From: JBGTFE01 sp049799955
GTDB taxonomy: Bacteria; Acidobacteriota; Blastocatellia; Pyrinomonadales; Pyrinomonadaceae
Assembly: GCA_049799955.1 (NCBI GenBank)
Contig: JBARIW010000063.1
Coordinates: 1-64,000 of the forward strand
DNA length: 64,000 nucleotides
Direction: 5' to 3'
Positions 56,309 through 64,000 of the stretch are shown here, piece by piece. Each line of letters opens with the position of its first letter. The stretch's first letter is position 1. The translations under genes were made by a program, and so were the position numbers. Below the pieces are notes generated by a model. That model worked only from the letters and a program-made list of their open reading frames with translations. It was not told the origin of the DNA and did no database searches.

Positions 56309-59146
56309 TCAGCTTATTTCATAAGCGAACTTTTCGCCGTCGCCGACCGAAACGTGAACCTTTTTCATTCCGTCGCCCGATGCCATCCGCGATAAAACTT
56401 CGCCTGACATTTCGGGCAAAAGCGTTCCGGTCAGAATGTTATAAACATTGCGCGCGCCCGAATCGACATCCGTACAACGTTTCGCTACAGTGTCTATGAC
56501 GGAATCGTCGTAGGAAAATTGCGCTCCGTGATTGTCGGAAATACGTTTTTGGATTTTCCCGAGCTGAAGCCTGATAATTAGGCGCAGAATATCGTCCGAA
56601 ATCGGATAATAGGGAACTGTAACCATTCTGCCGAGAAGCGCGGGTTTGAACGCTTTGACGAGTTCCGGCTTGATGGCTTCGACTAAACCTTCCGGTTCGG
56701 GTTTTGTGTCCGGGTCGGCGCAAAGCTTCATAATCGTGTCCGTTCCGACGTTCGATGTCAGCAAAATAATACAATTTTTGAAATCGATTTCGCGTCCTTC
56801 GCCGTCTTCCAAAACGCCTTTGTCGAAAACCTGAAAGAACAATTCCATCACGTCGGGATGCGCTTTTTCGACTTCATCCAGAAGCACGACCGAATAAGGT
56901 TTGCGCCTTACGGCTTCGGTCAAAACGCCGCCTTCGCCGTAGCCGACATATCCCGGAGGCGAGCCTTTTAAACTCGAAACCGTGTGCGCTTCCTGATATT
57001 CGCTCATATTTATCGAAATCAGATTGCGCTCGCCGCCGTAAAGCGTATCAGCCAGCGCCAACGCCGTTTCGGTTTTACCGACGCCCGAAGTTCCGACCAG
57101 TAGAAATACGCCAATCGGACGTTTCGGGTCGGTCAAACCCGCGCGCGCCGTTCTGATTCTCTGCGAAATCGCTTCGAGCGCGTGATTTTGTCCGAGAACT
57201 CTTTCGGCGAGCGTTTTATTTAATTCCAGAACCGCGTTGATTTCGTCCGCGACCATTTTGCCGATTGGAATGCCCGTCCAGCCGGAAATGACTTCAGCGA
57301 CGATTTGACCGTTGACGACGGGCGACATCAAGGGATTTTCGCCCTGCAATTCTTTTAATTCCGCGTTAAGGCGCTTAAGTTCGGATTTCAGAAACTCGGT
57401 GTCAATCGGCTTGCCCGTTTCGGCTGCGGGCGCAGTCGCCGCTCCGCTTGCGTCAACTGCCGATTCGGTTTCCGCCGTTGTCGCTGAATCGGAAGAAGCG
57501 GTTGCCGCCGCGACGGCAGGTTCAGCCGAAGCTTCCAATTCCGTCTGGTTTCCGTTCGAAGAAGCTTCGTTGCCGTTATTTGAAGCATTTGCCGCCGCGG
57601 GTTTTGCGTCGAGCGACCCTTCCAGTTCCTCCCGGATATTTTTAATCTGCTTGGTTAAATCCTTTTCCTTATCCCATTGCTCCTTGAGCTTGCTTAATTC
57701 TTCTTCGGTCGTCGTTCGTTTTGCTTTGAGCTCGTCGAGTCGCGCGTCGTGTTCCGCGCCCGTAACCTGCTCGCGTTCGAGCGAGTTGATTTCCGAAGTC
57801 AAATGCTCAATCCGGCGCTTTGCGTCTTCAACCGGCGCAGGCGTCGCGCCTTGCCCGATGGCGACTTTCGCGCAAGCCGTGTCGAGAACGGAAACGGATT
57901 TGTCGGGAAGCTGGCGACCTGTAATGTAGCGATGCGAAAGTTTGACGCATTCGACAATCGCTTCATCGAGAATTCGGACGTTGTGATGCTCTTCCATTTT
58001 TTCGAGCAATCCGCGCATCATTCCGATGGCTTTTTCTTCATCAGGTTCTTCGACTTTGACGACCTGAAAACGTCGCGCCAAAGCCGCGTCTTTTTCAAAA
58101 TATTTTTTGTATTCAGCCCAGGTCGTCGCCGCGATTGTTCGCAGTTCGCCGCGAGCGAGCGCGGGTTTGAGAAGATTTGCCGCATCGTTTTGTCCGGCTG
58201 CGCCGCCCGCGCCAATCATCGTGTGCGCTTCGTCGATAAACATAATTATCGGCGTCGGCGATGATTTAACCTCGTCAATTACCGTCTTCAGGCGATTTTC
58301 AAATTCGCCTTTAACGCCTGCGCCAGCCTGCAAAAGACCTAAATCCAGAGTTCTGACGATGACGTTTTTCAAAGGGTCGGGAACGTCGCCCTGAGAGATT
58401 CTGAGCGCAAATCCTTCGACGACCGCCGTTTTGCCGACGCCCGCTTCGCCCGTTAAAATCGGATTGTTTTGACGGCGGCGCGTCAAAATATCAATCACCT
58501 GACGAATCTCGAAATCACGCCCGAGAATCGGGTCGATTTTTCCCGCCGCCGCTTTTGCGGTCAAATCTTCGGTGTATTGGTCGAGAGCTTTTGTTTTTCC
58601 CGGAACTCCGCTGGCGACCGGCGCGCCGTCGGAGATGCCGGACGTTTCGCCCAACGCGGACGCGTCGCGCGCTTCCGCCGAATCAGCCGTGATGTCCGGC
58701 AGTTTCGTTTGCAGAGATTCGACCGAAATATGATTGAATTCTCTGGAAATGTCGCGTGCGAGCCGCGCCGTGCTTTCGTTTGAAAGCAGCGCCATAATCA
58801 AATGCCCCGAGCGCACGCGCGATTCGCCGAAATCGACCGAAGCGAGCAGCCACGCGTCCTGAAACCATTTCGGCAGCCGGTCGCTCAAGCCCGGCGTGCG
58901 CGAATTTCCAGACTTCAAACGGTCGAGCGAAACGCTTACGTCTTTTGTCAGACGGTCAACATTTACCTCGTAATGATGACAGATTTTGCGCAAATCCGTG
59001 TCATCCTGCTCAAGCAGTTTAGCTAAAATATGCTCAATTTCGACATCATAATTTGTCCGTGAAAGACACAAGCCCGCCGCGCTTTCAAGCGCGTCTCTAC
59101 TTGTATCATTTAATCTTCCGACCAGCGATTTTAAATTTACGTTCAT
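56309..59146 (-). CDS. clpV: T6SS ATPase ClpV/TssH
   Basis: 945 residues. N-domain (LVGRLNDTSRDALESAAGL), first AAA+ Walker A GEAGVGKT at 233-240, second Walker A GTSGVGKT at 685-692. It disassembles the contracted TssBC sheath. Unusually, residues about 511-580 in the middle coiled-coil region are a low-complexity insert (Ala/Ser/Glu/Thr-rich: NASNNGNEASSNGNQTELEAS ...). The gene begins with AAGGAG 9 bases before ATG. Confidence 0.95.
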   Translation of the reverse strand: MNVNLKSLVGRLNDTSRDALESAAGLCLSRTNYDVEIEHILAKLLEQDDTDLRKICHHYEVNVDRLTKDVSVSLDRLKSGNSRTPGLSDRLPKWFQDAWLLASVDFGESRVRSGHLIMALLSNESTARLARDISREFNHISVESLQTKLPDITADSAEARDASALGETSGISDGAPVASGVPGKTKALDQYTEDLTAKAAAGKIDPILGRDFEIRQVIDILTRRRQNNPILTGEAGVGKTAVVEGFALRISQGDVPDPLKNVIVRTLDLGLLQAGAGVKGEFENRLKTVIDEVKSSPTPIIMFIDEAHTMIGAGGAAGQNDAANLLKPALARGELRTIAATTWAEYKKYFEKDAALARRFQVVKVEEPDEEKAIGMMRGLLEKMEEHHNVRILDEAIVECVKLSHRYITGRQLPDKSVSVLDTACAKVAIGQGATPAPVEDAKRRIEHLTSEINSLEREQVTGAEHDARLDELKAKRTTTEEELSKLKEQWDKEKDLTKQIKNIREELEGSLDAKPAAANASNNGNEASSNGNQTELEASAEPAVAAATASSDSATTAETESAVDASGAATAPAAETGKPIDTEFLKSELKRLNAELKELQGENPLMSPVVNGQIVAEVISGWTGIPIGKMVADEINAVLELNKTLAERVLGQNHALEAISQRIRTARAGLTDPKRPIGVFLLVGTSGVGKTETALALADTLYGGERNLISINMSEYQEAHTVSSLKGSPPGYVGYGEGGVLTEAVRRKPYSVVLLDEVEKAHPDVMELFFQVFDKGVLEDGEGREIDFKNCIILLTSNVGTDTIMKLCADPDTKPEPEGLVEAIKPELVKAFKPALLGRMVTVPYYPISDDILRLIIRLQLGKIQKRISDNHGAQFSYDDSVIDTVAKRCTDVDSGARNVYNILTGTLLPEMSGEVLSRMASGDGMKKVHVSVGDGEKFAYEIS

Positions 59147-59182
59147 TAAAAATTCTCCTTAAAAAATTTAACCATCCGCTCC

Positions 59183-59601
59183 GCGACACAGAGACACAGA
59201 GACATTCAATTTCTGATTCTTTTTATTCCATTTTTTAATACAGAAACGTGAAAATTCATTAATAACCCTACCGGTTTATTTGCCAGTTTCAAATACGATA
59301 GAAGTTGCGCCTCATGAACTGGAATTATATTCTCAACAGCCTTTAGCTCAACAATAACCAAATCTCCAACAACTAAATCCATACGATAACCACAATCTAA
59401 TTTCACACCTTTGTAAATTACAGGTAAAGGAACTTGCCGTTCAAATTTCAAATTAGCTTGCGCTAATTCATAACACACGCATTCTTCATAAGCAGATTCT
59501 AAAAGTCCGGGACCTAAGACACGATGAACAGATATTGCAGAGCCGATAATTTTTTCGGTTATTTCATTTAATCTCTGTGTCTCTGTGTCTCTGTGGTTCA
59601 T
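59183..59601 (-). mobile_element. small insertion flanked by inverted 8-bp-unit repeats, carrying a GxxExxY gene
   Basis: Left end 59183-59204 on the plus strand has ACACAGAG units; right end 59572-59598 has the complement CTCTGTGT units, so the arrays are inverted. The gene 59206-59601 lies between. The right array encodes its first residues. The insert separates tssG and clpV in the T6SS operon. No transposase is present. Confidence 0.7.
59206..59601 (-). CDS. GxxExxY family protein
   Basis: 131 residues. Core: AISVHRVLGPGLLESAYEECVCYELA, ERQVPLPVIYKGVKLDCGYRMDLVV, VIVELKAVENIIPVHEAQLLSYLKLANKPVGLLMNF, the GxxExxY signature (GLLESAY) and a PDDEXK-like nuclease order (D-x-ELKA). The first residues NHRDTETQR are encoded by the 8-bp repeat. 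The start ATG overlaps the tssG stop (TAATG). Function unknown; nuclease-like by fold only. Confidence 0.9.
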   Translation of the reverse strand: MNHRDTETQRLNEITEKIIGSAISVHRVLGPGLLESAYEECVCYELAQANLKFERQVPLPVIYKGVKLDCGYRMDLVVGDLVIVELKAVENIIPVHEAQLLSYLKLANKPVGLLMNFHVSVLKNGIKRIRN

Positions 59602-60608
59602 TACTCCATTTGCAAAACAACCTGCTCATCATCCTGCCGAAACGGTTTGGTTTTCAGCCACGAAGTCCAGCCGAGCATCGGGCGGCGTTTGGCGCGTGTC
59701 GTTAAAATACAGCCGGGAACCTGTTTCGCCTGCAAGACGAGCTGCGCGTCAAAATCAAGCTCCAGACCGACCATAAAGCGGATTATCGATTTCAAGGACT
59801 TGTGCGCCGAACCGTTCGGCAAAAAAGCCTGAAATTCGTTGAAAGACATTGCGCCGAGGACGACGCGGAATTTCGACTGCTGTTCCCAGATGCGACCTCC
59901 GATAATCGCGCTTGTGCCCATCTCGCTGTTTGCAAACCCTAGTTTTGTAATACTTTCCGTATCTAAATCCAACCATTGACCGAAAAATTGCTTGATTTTT
60001 GCCTTTACTCCAAAGTAATCGCTCAAAATTTGTCCGAGCGCGCTCGACGAATGCGGCTTCTGCGCGATAAGTCCGCCGTATGGCAAAAGCGATTCGTCTT
60101 CGAGGCTCATTCTGCCGCGCAAGCCTTTTGTTCCAAGCCCCGTGAAATCGAATAAATAATCGGTAAACTCATCTTTTCCGCGCTCGTATCCGACCGGAAA
60201 GCGATATTTTTCCCACGCGCGGAAAAAGAGCGAAACGGAGCGATGCGTGAACATATCCAGAAACGCCCACATTGCCGTGTCGCCGTAGCGAATGCGGTCG
60301 AGAATAAGCTCGGTATAATGAACCGGCATCACGCCGCTGACGCCAATCATGCCCATAAAATTGACGAACATTTCGAGTTTTTCTTTATCGGTAAATTCGT
60401 CATGCGATTCGGCAAACTCATAAATCTCGCTCGCCGGAAAATTGAGCATAACGCGCGAGCGAAAGCGGACGACTTCCTGCGTCGTCTGCGCTTCACGCCC
60501 GACCGGGATGCGTTCGGGAAAAACCTTTTCCAGAAGCCGCACGGCTTGAAAAAACTCAAACCGGTACGGCTCGTCGAAAAGTTCCTGATTTAAAGGTTTA
60601 TTCAACAT
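59601..60608 (-). CDS. tssG: T6SS baseplate protein TssG
   Basis: 335 residues. EPYRFEFFQAVRLLEKVFPERIPVG, VVRFRSRVMLNFPASEIYEF, MFVNFMGMIGVSGVMPVHYTELIL are TssG signatures. Baseplate subunit with TssE, TssF and TssK. Its start codon touches a 7-mer repeat at 60607, and its stop overlaps the GxxExxY start. Confidence 0.93.
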   Translation of the reverse strand: MLNKPLNQELFDEPYRFEFFQAVRLLEKVFPERIPVGREAQTTQEVVRFRSRVMLNFPASEIYEFAESHDEFTDKEKLEMFVNFMGMIGVSGVMPVHYTELILDRIRYGDTAMWAFLDMFTHRSVSLFFRAWEKYRFPVGYERGKDEFTDYLFDFTGLGTKGLRGRMSLEDESLLPYGGLIAQKPHSSSALGQILSDYFGVKAKIKQFFGQWLDLDTESITKLGFANSEMGTSAIIGGRIWEQQSKFRVVLGAMSFNEFQAFLPNGSAHKSLKSIIRFMVGLELDFDAQLVLQAKQVPGCILTTRAKRRPMLGWTSWLKTKPFRQDDEQVVLQME

Positions 60609-60693
60609 TTAAGATTTAAGATTTAAGATTTAAGATTCAAAATTCAAGATGAAGAAAATGCTAGTCTTGAATTTTGAATCTTAAATCTTGAAT
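60607..60693. repeat. inverted heptamer repeat (unit ATTTAAG / CTTGAAT) between tssF and tssG
   Basis: Left array: four ATTTAAG units, ATTCAAA, ATTCAAG, ATGAAGA (60607-60655). Right array: CTTGAAT, TTTGAAT, CTTAAAT, CTTGAAT (60666-60693), the complement, spacer about 10 bases. It fills the space between the tssF stop (60694) and the tssG start (60608). Confidence 0.88.
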
Positions 60694-62583
60694 TTACAAA
60701 AGAATCTGTTCGCCCGTGCGCGGCGGAAATCGTTTTATCGTTTCTTCGCGCTGTTCGGTTCTTAAAACCAACTGGTTAAAAGAATTAAGCGATGTGTAAA
60801 GTCCTAAAAATCTTTCCAGAACGCAGGCGAAAAGAAACATTCCGCTGCCGACGTATTGTTCTTCGTCAAAGGTCAGAGTCGTTTCAATCCCGCGCACGAA
60901 GCCCGCGCCGATGTGTCCGCCGATTTGCCGGACGACCTTACGGCTGGAAATGCCTGTAATGCCCAAAATCTGTTTTCGGGCGGCGGAAGAATCGTCAAAA
61001 TTATAAAGCTGGAGAATTTCCTGCAATGCTTCCGGCGTTCCCGTATCGCTTCCGATTATCGACAAATAATTTAGATTCAGATGCGAAATCAAGCGCCACT
61101 GTGCCGCTCTGCGCTGCGGCGGGCGAATCGTTTCGGTCGGTTTTGTCAGACAATGAACGCGCGATAAAAGCGCCGTGCCTTCGACTTCAAAATCGCTTTC
61201 GCGCCCGCCGAAGGGAAGCTTCGCGGGCAAATCGCGGTTTGTACACGTCGTTCTGACGTTGATAACTTCGGCGGCGGGAACTCGCGGGTTGAAATTCATA
61301 TCGACGAGCGACATAAATATCTCCGTTCCGTCGTCGTCGTTGCGCTGTGAAGCGCGTCTGGTCGCATACCAGAAAGTTTTTTCCACCTGTTCGCCGTAAG
61401 CGTGTCTGAGGCTGTAAAACGGCGAAAACTCGCGCGTCGTATTCGTGCGCGGGTCGGTCGTGATTACCTCGTCAACCGAATAAACTTCGGTCGTCATCTG
61501 GCGGTGAACGTCGGGGATTACGTGATATTCGTATTTCTGCTGCGACAGGTAAATCGGGTCAGCCATCCGCGAAAAAAGATTGACGACCGGCGTGCAGCCG
61601 AGCCGGAAAGTCTCCTTCGTTACCGGCGCGCGCGGCGGCGTGATGTCCTTTAAATGAATAAGAATGTCGAAGTGGCTGCCGAACTTTTTGAAAATCGCCT
61701 GGTCGAGTCCGTAAATATCGAAAAATAAAAATTTATACGGAAACGTAAAATATTCGGTCAAAAGCCTGTAACCCGCAAACGAGCGTTTCGTGTATGGCAG
61801 AATATTTTCGTTTTCTTCAAAACCGACCTGTTTGATAACGTCGGCGGGCAAAATTACCGGGTCAGGCAGTTTTAACTGAATATTAGCCAGCGTTTTGAGC
61901 GTTTTATTGCCAATCGGCTTGTCTTTCGCCCGAAACTCGACCGCGCTCGCCTGATTGAAAATCAACTCGTAAAGCGGGAAAACAAGCTGCGGGTCGCCGT
62001 TCAGATAAAAGCGCAAAAACTTTGGCGGTTCGCCCGTGTTGCCGACTTTCAGCTCGTGCAGATTTGCGTCGCCGAAACAGCGCATACTCAGGCGTATGTG
62101 GCTTTCGGCAAATTTTCCGCGTCCGTCTTTCGGCGCGGGCGAATCTAAGGACGCCGATTCTATCTCAATCGGGACAAGCTGAACGTCGTAAGCGGTTTTA
62201 AAATGACACGGCGTTCCGTCAACCGGGCGCGAATAAAGCTTTGCGCCGCGTTCGAGATTTTGAACGGATGTCAGTTTATCGTTCGGCGAGCCGAAGGAAA
62301 ATTCCGTAATCGCCATCGATGGAATCGGCGCGAGATAATGCGGGTAAAGAACGTTTAGAAAAGATTCGGTTATTTCGGGAAGCTCGTCGTCAAGTTTCAA
62401 TGAAACGCGCCCGGTCAGAAACGCGAACGCTTCAATCATTCGCTCGACGTGCGGGTCTTCGATTTTTTCTTCGTCGAGCAGCAACCGCGCCGCGATTTTC
62501 GGATATTTGCGCGCAAACTCCGCACCCATCCGCCGCAGGAAAATGAGTTCCCGCTCGTAATATCCTAAAAGCTCATCACGCAT
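60694..62583 (-). CDS. tssF: T6SS baseplate protein TssF
   Basis: 629 residues. MRDELLGYYERELIFLRRMGAEFARKYPKIAARL is the TssF start, then VERMIEAFAFLTGRVSLKLDDELPEITESFLNVLYPHYLAPIPS. Baseplate subunit. tssG follows after an 85-base 7-mer repeat. Confidence 0.95.
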   Translation of the reverse strand: MRDELLGYYERELIFLRRMGAEFARKYPKIAARLLLDEEKIEDPHVERMIEAFAFLTGRVSLKLDDELPEITESFLNVLYPHYLAPIPSMAITEFSFGSPNDKLTSVQNLERGAKLYSRPVDGTPCHFKTAYDVQLVPIEIESASLDSPAPKDGRGKFAESHIRLSMRCFGDANLHELKVGNTGEPPKFLRFYLNGDPQLVFPLYELIFNQASAVEFRAKDKPIGNKTLKTLANIQLKLPDPVILPADVIKQVGFEENENILPYTKRSFAGYRLLTEYFTFPYKFLFFDIYGLDQAIFKKFGSHFDILIHLKDITPPRAPVTKETFRLGCTPVVNLFSRMADPIYLSQQKYEYHVIPDVHRQMTTEVYSVDEVITTDPRTNTTREFSPFYSLRHAYGEQVEKTFWYATRRASQRNDDDGTEIFMSLVDMNFNPRVPAAEVINVRTTCTNRDLPAKLPFGGRESDFEVEGTALLSRVHCLTKPTETIRPPQRRAAQWRLISHLNLNYLSIIGSDTGTPEALQEILQLYNFDDSSAARKQILGITGISSRKVVRQIGGHIGAGFVRGIETTLTFDEEQYVGSGMFLFACVLERFLGLYTSLNSFNQLVLRTEQREETIKRFPPRTGEQILL

Positions 62584-62662
62584 AAACTAAAAATCAACCG
62601 AATATTTGAGAAATTATAATTTCATTAAATCATTTTTGAGGCAGTAAAATCCATCCGAAACG

Positions 62663-63151
62663 TTACTGTTTTTCTTTAACCTGAAAATCGCCGCTTCCGA
62701 GCTGGAGAATCGTGTCAAACGCAATCGGTTCGGGCGAAGGCTCGATATTAAGCTGCGCTTCAATCCTGAATTTAAGAAGGCGGTCGATGTTGCTGACCGG
62801 TTCGAGCGAAACTTTCGCGTTCAAGAATCTCGGCTCGAAAGTTTTAATCGCCCTTTCCAGAGTGCGCGTCAGACGATTAAGCTCCGAATCGCTTTTCGCG
62901 CTCATACCTGTGAAATCGGGCAGACCGAAAACCAGCACCGAACTGTTGACTTCTTCCAGATTCTCGTCGATTTCTCCGATAAAGCTTCGCGTATTCAGAA
63001 GCCATTCCAAATCGCGCCGAACCGATTGTTTTAGCTCAGCCAGCGATTTTGAGCGCGATTTCGGCGCTTCGGTACTTGTTTTCGGCTCGAAATCCAAGAG
63101 ACGGTCGAGCACCGAAGATGTTACGCGAATTTCATAGTCAGCTCGTGCCAT
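62663..63151 (-). CDS. tssE: T6SS baseplate protein TssE (gp25-like)
   Basis: 162 residues. SVLDRLLDFEPKTS and SLAELKQSVRRDLEWLLNTRSF, then LTRTLERAIKTFEPRFLNAKVSLEPV, typical of TssE/gp25. It starts the sheath. It lies behind hcp, separated by a strong hairpin. Confidence 0.9.
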   Translation of the reverse strand: MARADYEIRVTSSVLDRLLDFEPKTSTEAPKSRSKSLAELKQSVRRDLEWLLNTRSFIGEIDENLEEVNSSVLVFGLPDFTGMSAKSDSELNRLTRTLERAIKTFEPRFLNAKVSLEPVSNIDRLLKFRIEAQLNIEPSPEPIAFDTILQLGSGDFQVKEKQ

Positions 63152-63206
63152 TTGATTTAAAAAAATTCCGCCCCGCCGATTCGGCAGGGTTATAAAATAT
63201 TGTTAT

Positions 63207-63249
63207 AAAGAAGGCTGTTGTTCGTCTGAAACAAACAACAGCCTTCTTT
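63207..63249 (-). terminator. hairpin between hcp and tssE
   Basis: AAAGAAGGCTGTTGTT (63207-63222) and AACAACAGCCTTCTTT (63234-63249) are exact complements with an 11-base loop, just past the hcp stop on the minus strand. A T-rich end is present in minus direction. It would reduce tssE onward relative to hcp. Confidence 0.8.
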
Positions 63250-63262
63250 AACCCGATTAAAA

Positions 63263-63763
63263 CTAGGCGCCTGTGCCTTCGACTTTCTTGATGTCGTAGC
63301 TACAGGTGTTGGTCAGAGCGACGCGACCGTCGGCTTTCTGCTGGAAGTATTCGAACGTAATTTTCGTAAAGTTAAACGAAATTTGTTCCATCGGCATAAT
63401 TGCGCTGCCGTTGCTTCCGCCGGTTTGGAATGACGAGATAACGATGTCGCCAAACGTAACCTTCGTATAAGTATAAGGCGTGCCGTCGCCGCCGGTTTTG
63501 CGGCAGCTCAGAATCGCCTGCGGAATGTGGTTGCCTTTCGCGCACGCTAAGAAAAGCTGCGGCGACGCTTTACCGTTCTGGACGACGAAATGCATGTCCT
63601 GGAAACTAACTTTTCCAACGCCTAAACCCGTTCCCTGCGCGGCTGAACCGCTGTTGTGTTCGCCAAACGACCAGGATTCGATTTGCATTTGTTTTTCAAA
63701 ACCCTTCGCGTCTGCTTCGCCTTCGATAGTATCAATTTTCAAGTAATAATCAGCTTGTGCCAT
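63263..63763 (-). CDS. hcp: T6SS tube protein Hcp
   Basis: 166 residues. YYLKIDTIEGEADAKGFEKQMQIESWSFGEHN, GKVSFQDMHFVVQNGKASPQLFLACAKGNHIPQAILSCRK, VTFGDIVISSFQTGG and EQISFNFTKITFEYFQQ are Hcp signatures. Forms the inner tube. Followed by a strong hairpin. Confidence 0.95.
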   Translation of the reverse strand: MAQADYYLKIDTIEGEADAKGFEKQMQIESWSFGEHNSGSAAQGTGLGVGKVSFQDMHFVVQNGKASPQLFLACAKGNHIPQAILSCRKTGGDGTPYTYTKVTFGDIVISSFQTGGSNGSAIMPMEQISFNFTKITFEYFQQKADGRVALTNTCSYDIKKVEGTGA

Positions 63764-63955
63764 TTTATTTTTATGCTCCTTTGTAAATAACTAAATAATT
63801 TAATTTTTATGGTCGCCTTGCCTTTCTGCAAAGCAACCGTTAAACCCGGCTTTCGCTCGTTTTAACGCGATTTTCTCTCGCATACTTTCTAAGACGAAGC
63901 GAAAGCCGCCTTTTGCTTAATCTCGACGTTTTTCCGTAAACGGCTGCAAAACCTG
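63764..63955 (-). promoter_or_regulatory. hcp leader region with inverted repeat
   Basis: No gene here. CGGCTTTCGCT (63847-63857) and AGCGAAAGCCG (63898-63908) are exact complements about 40 bases apart, in the region that separates tssC from hcp. It may be an RNA stem that ends or regulates the transcript. No promoter was recognised. Confidence 0.45.
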
Positions 63956-64000
63956 CTACTTACCAGCCGGTGTGGGCAAGTCTGCGACCAGACGCAGGCT
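63956..64000 (-). CDS. tssC: T6SS sheath protein TssC, C-terminal end only
   Basis: The last 14 codons read SLRLVADLPTPAGK then TAG on the minus strand. TssC proteins end in a SLRLV-type strand, so this is the tail of tssC, followed by hcp. The gene continues beyond the window. Assignment rests on this short tail and the gene order, so it is provisional. Confidence 0.6.
   Translation of the reverse strand, partial: SLRLVADLPTPAGK

Noticed and set aside
49463..63763. Prophage or extracellular contractile injection system
   Set aside because: TssE, TssF, TssG, ClpV, Hcp, DUF4123 and PAAR occur together with no phage head, terminase or lysis genes, so T6SS is the right reading.

Overview
The window looks like chromosomal DNA of a Gram-negative heterotroph, most likely an Acidobacteriota member of the Blastocatellia type. 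This is an inference from gene content: a VWFA-related protein of the acidobacterial kind, several secreted CarboxypepD_reg and BNR-like proteins, M14 and M61 peptidases, an OmpA-type outer membrane protein, and a type VI secretion system (T6SS), with moderate GC and purine-rich ribosome binding sites. No rRNA, tRNA, CRISPR array or classical transposase was seen.

Layout. 1-7.4 kb: the 3' part of a GH57 glucan-branching enzyme, a tandemly duplicated small signal-peptide/TM/Cys-tail gene pair, a subtilase preceded by a free-standing prodomain-like protein, inositol-3-phosphate synthase, and a consensus sigma-54 promoter with a long structured leader before a single-module Hsp100 ATPase. 7.4-13.4 kb: glycerol kinase followed by an arsenic locus (arsC, MIP channel, endonuclease III, a PLP enzyme, arsI, divergent arsR). 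13.2-29.4 kb: housekeeping and envelope genes (tlyA, ctaA, an acyltransferase, a response regulator, nadE, two Cys-motif membrane proteins, VWFA protein, OmpA, an E2 acyltransferase, M61 peptidase, VIT1-like transporter). 29.6-49.3 kb: mixed metabolism (M14 peptidase, serA, lpd, fumC) with AT-rich or mobile-looking inserts: a TIR/deoxyribosyltransferase-like protein, a UPF0175/PIN toxin-antitoxin pair, a HigBA-like pair and a HEPN-like protein. 49.4 kb to the end: a T6SS cluster on the minus strand, in transcription order tssC (3' end only), hcp, tssE, tssF, tssG, a GxxExxY insertion, clpV, a YkuD-type L,D-transpeptidase, vgrG, a DUF4123 adaptor, PAAR, and a three-gene cassette ending in a lipoprotein. 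The last part reads as secretion spike, adaptor, candidate effectors and a candidate immunity protein.

The most unusual signal is distributed. At least ten sites carry short arrays of exactly 7-bp tandem units. In most of them an array is followed by a short spacer and then by an array of the complementary unit. The 7-mer differs from site to site (AAGTCCC, ATGGAAA, GGTAATT, ATTTAAG, TGAAAAG and others) but the 7-bp period is kept. The arrays usually begin in or at a stop codon and fill the gap between two genes; some lie inside a gene and encode linker peptides. A related 8-bp-period array flanks, in inverted orientation, and partly encodes the GxxExxY protein inserted between tssG and clpV. 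I know of no description that unifies these sites.
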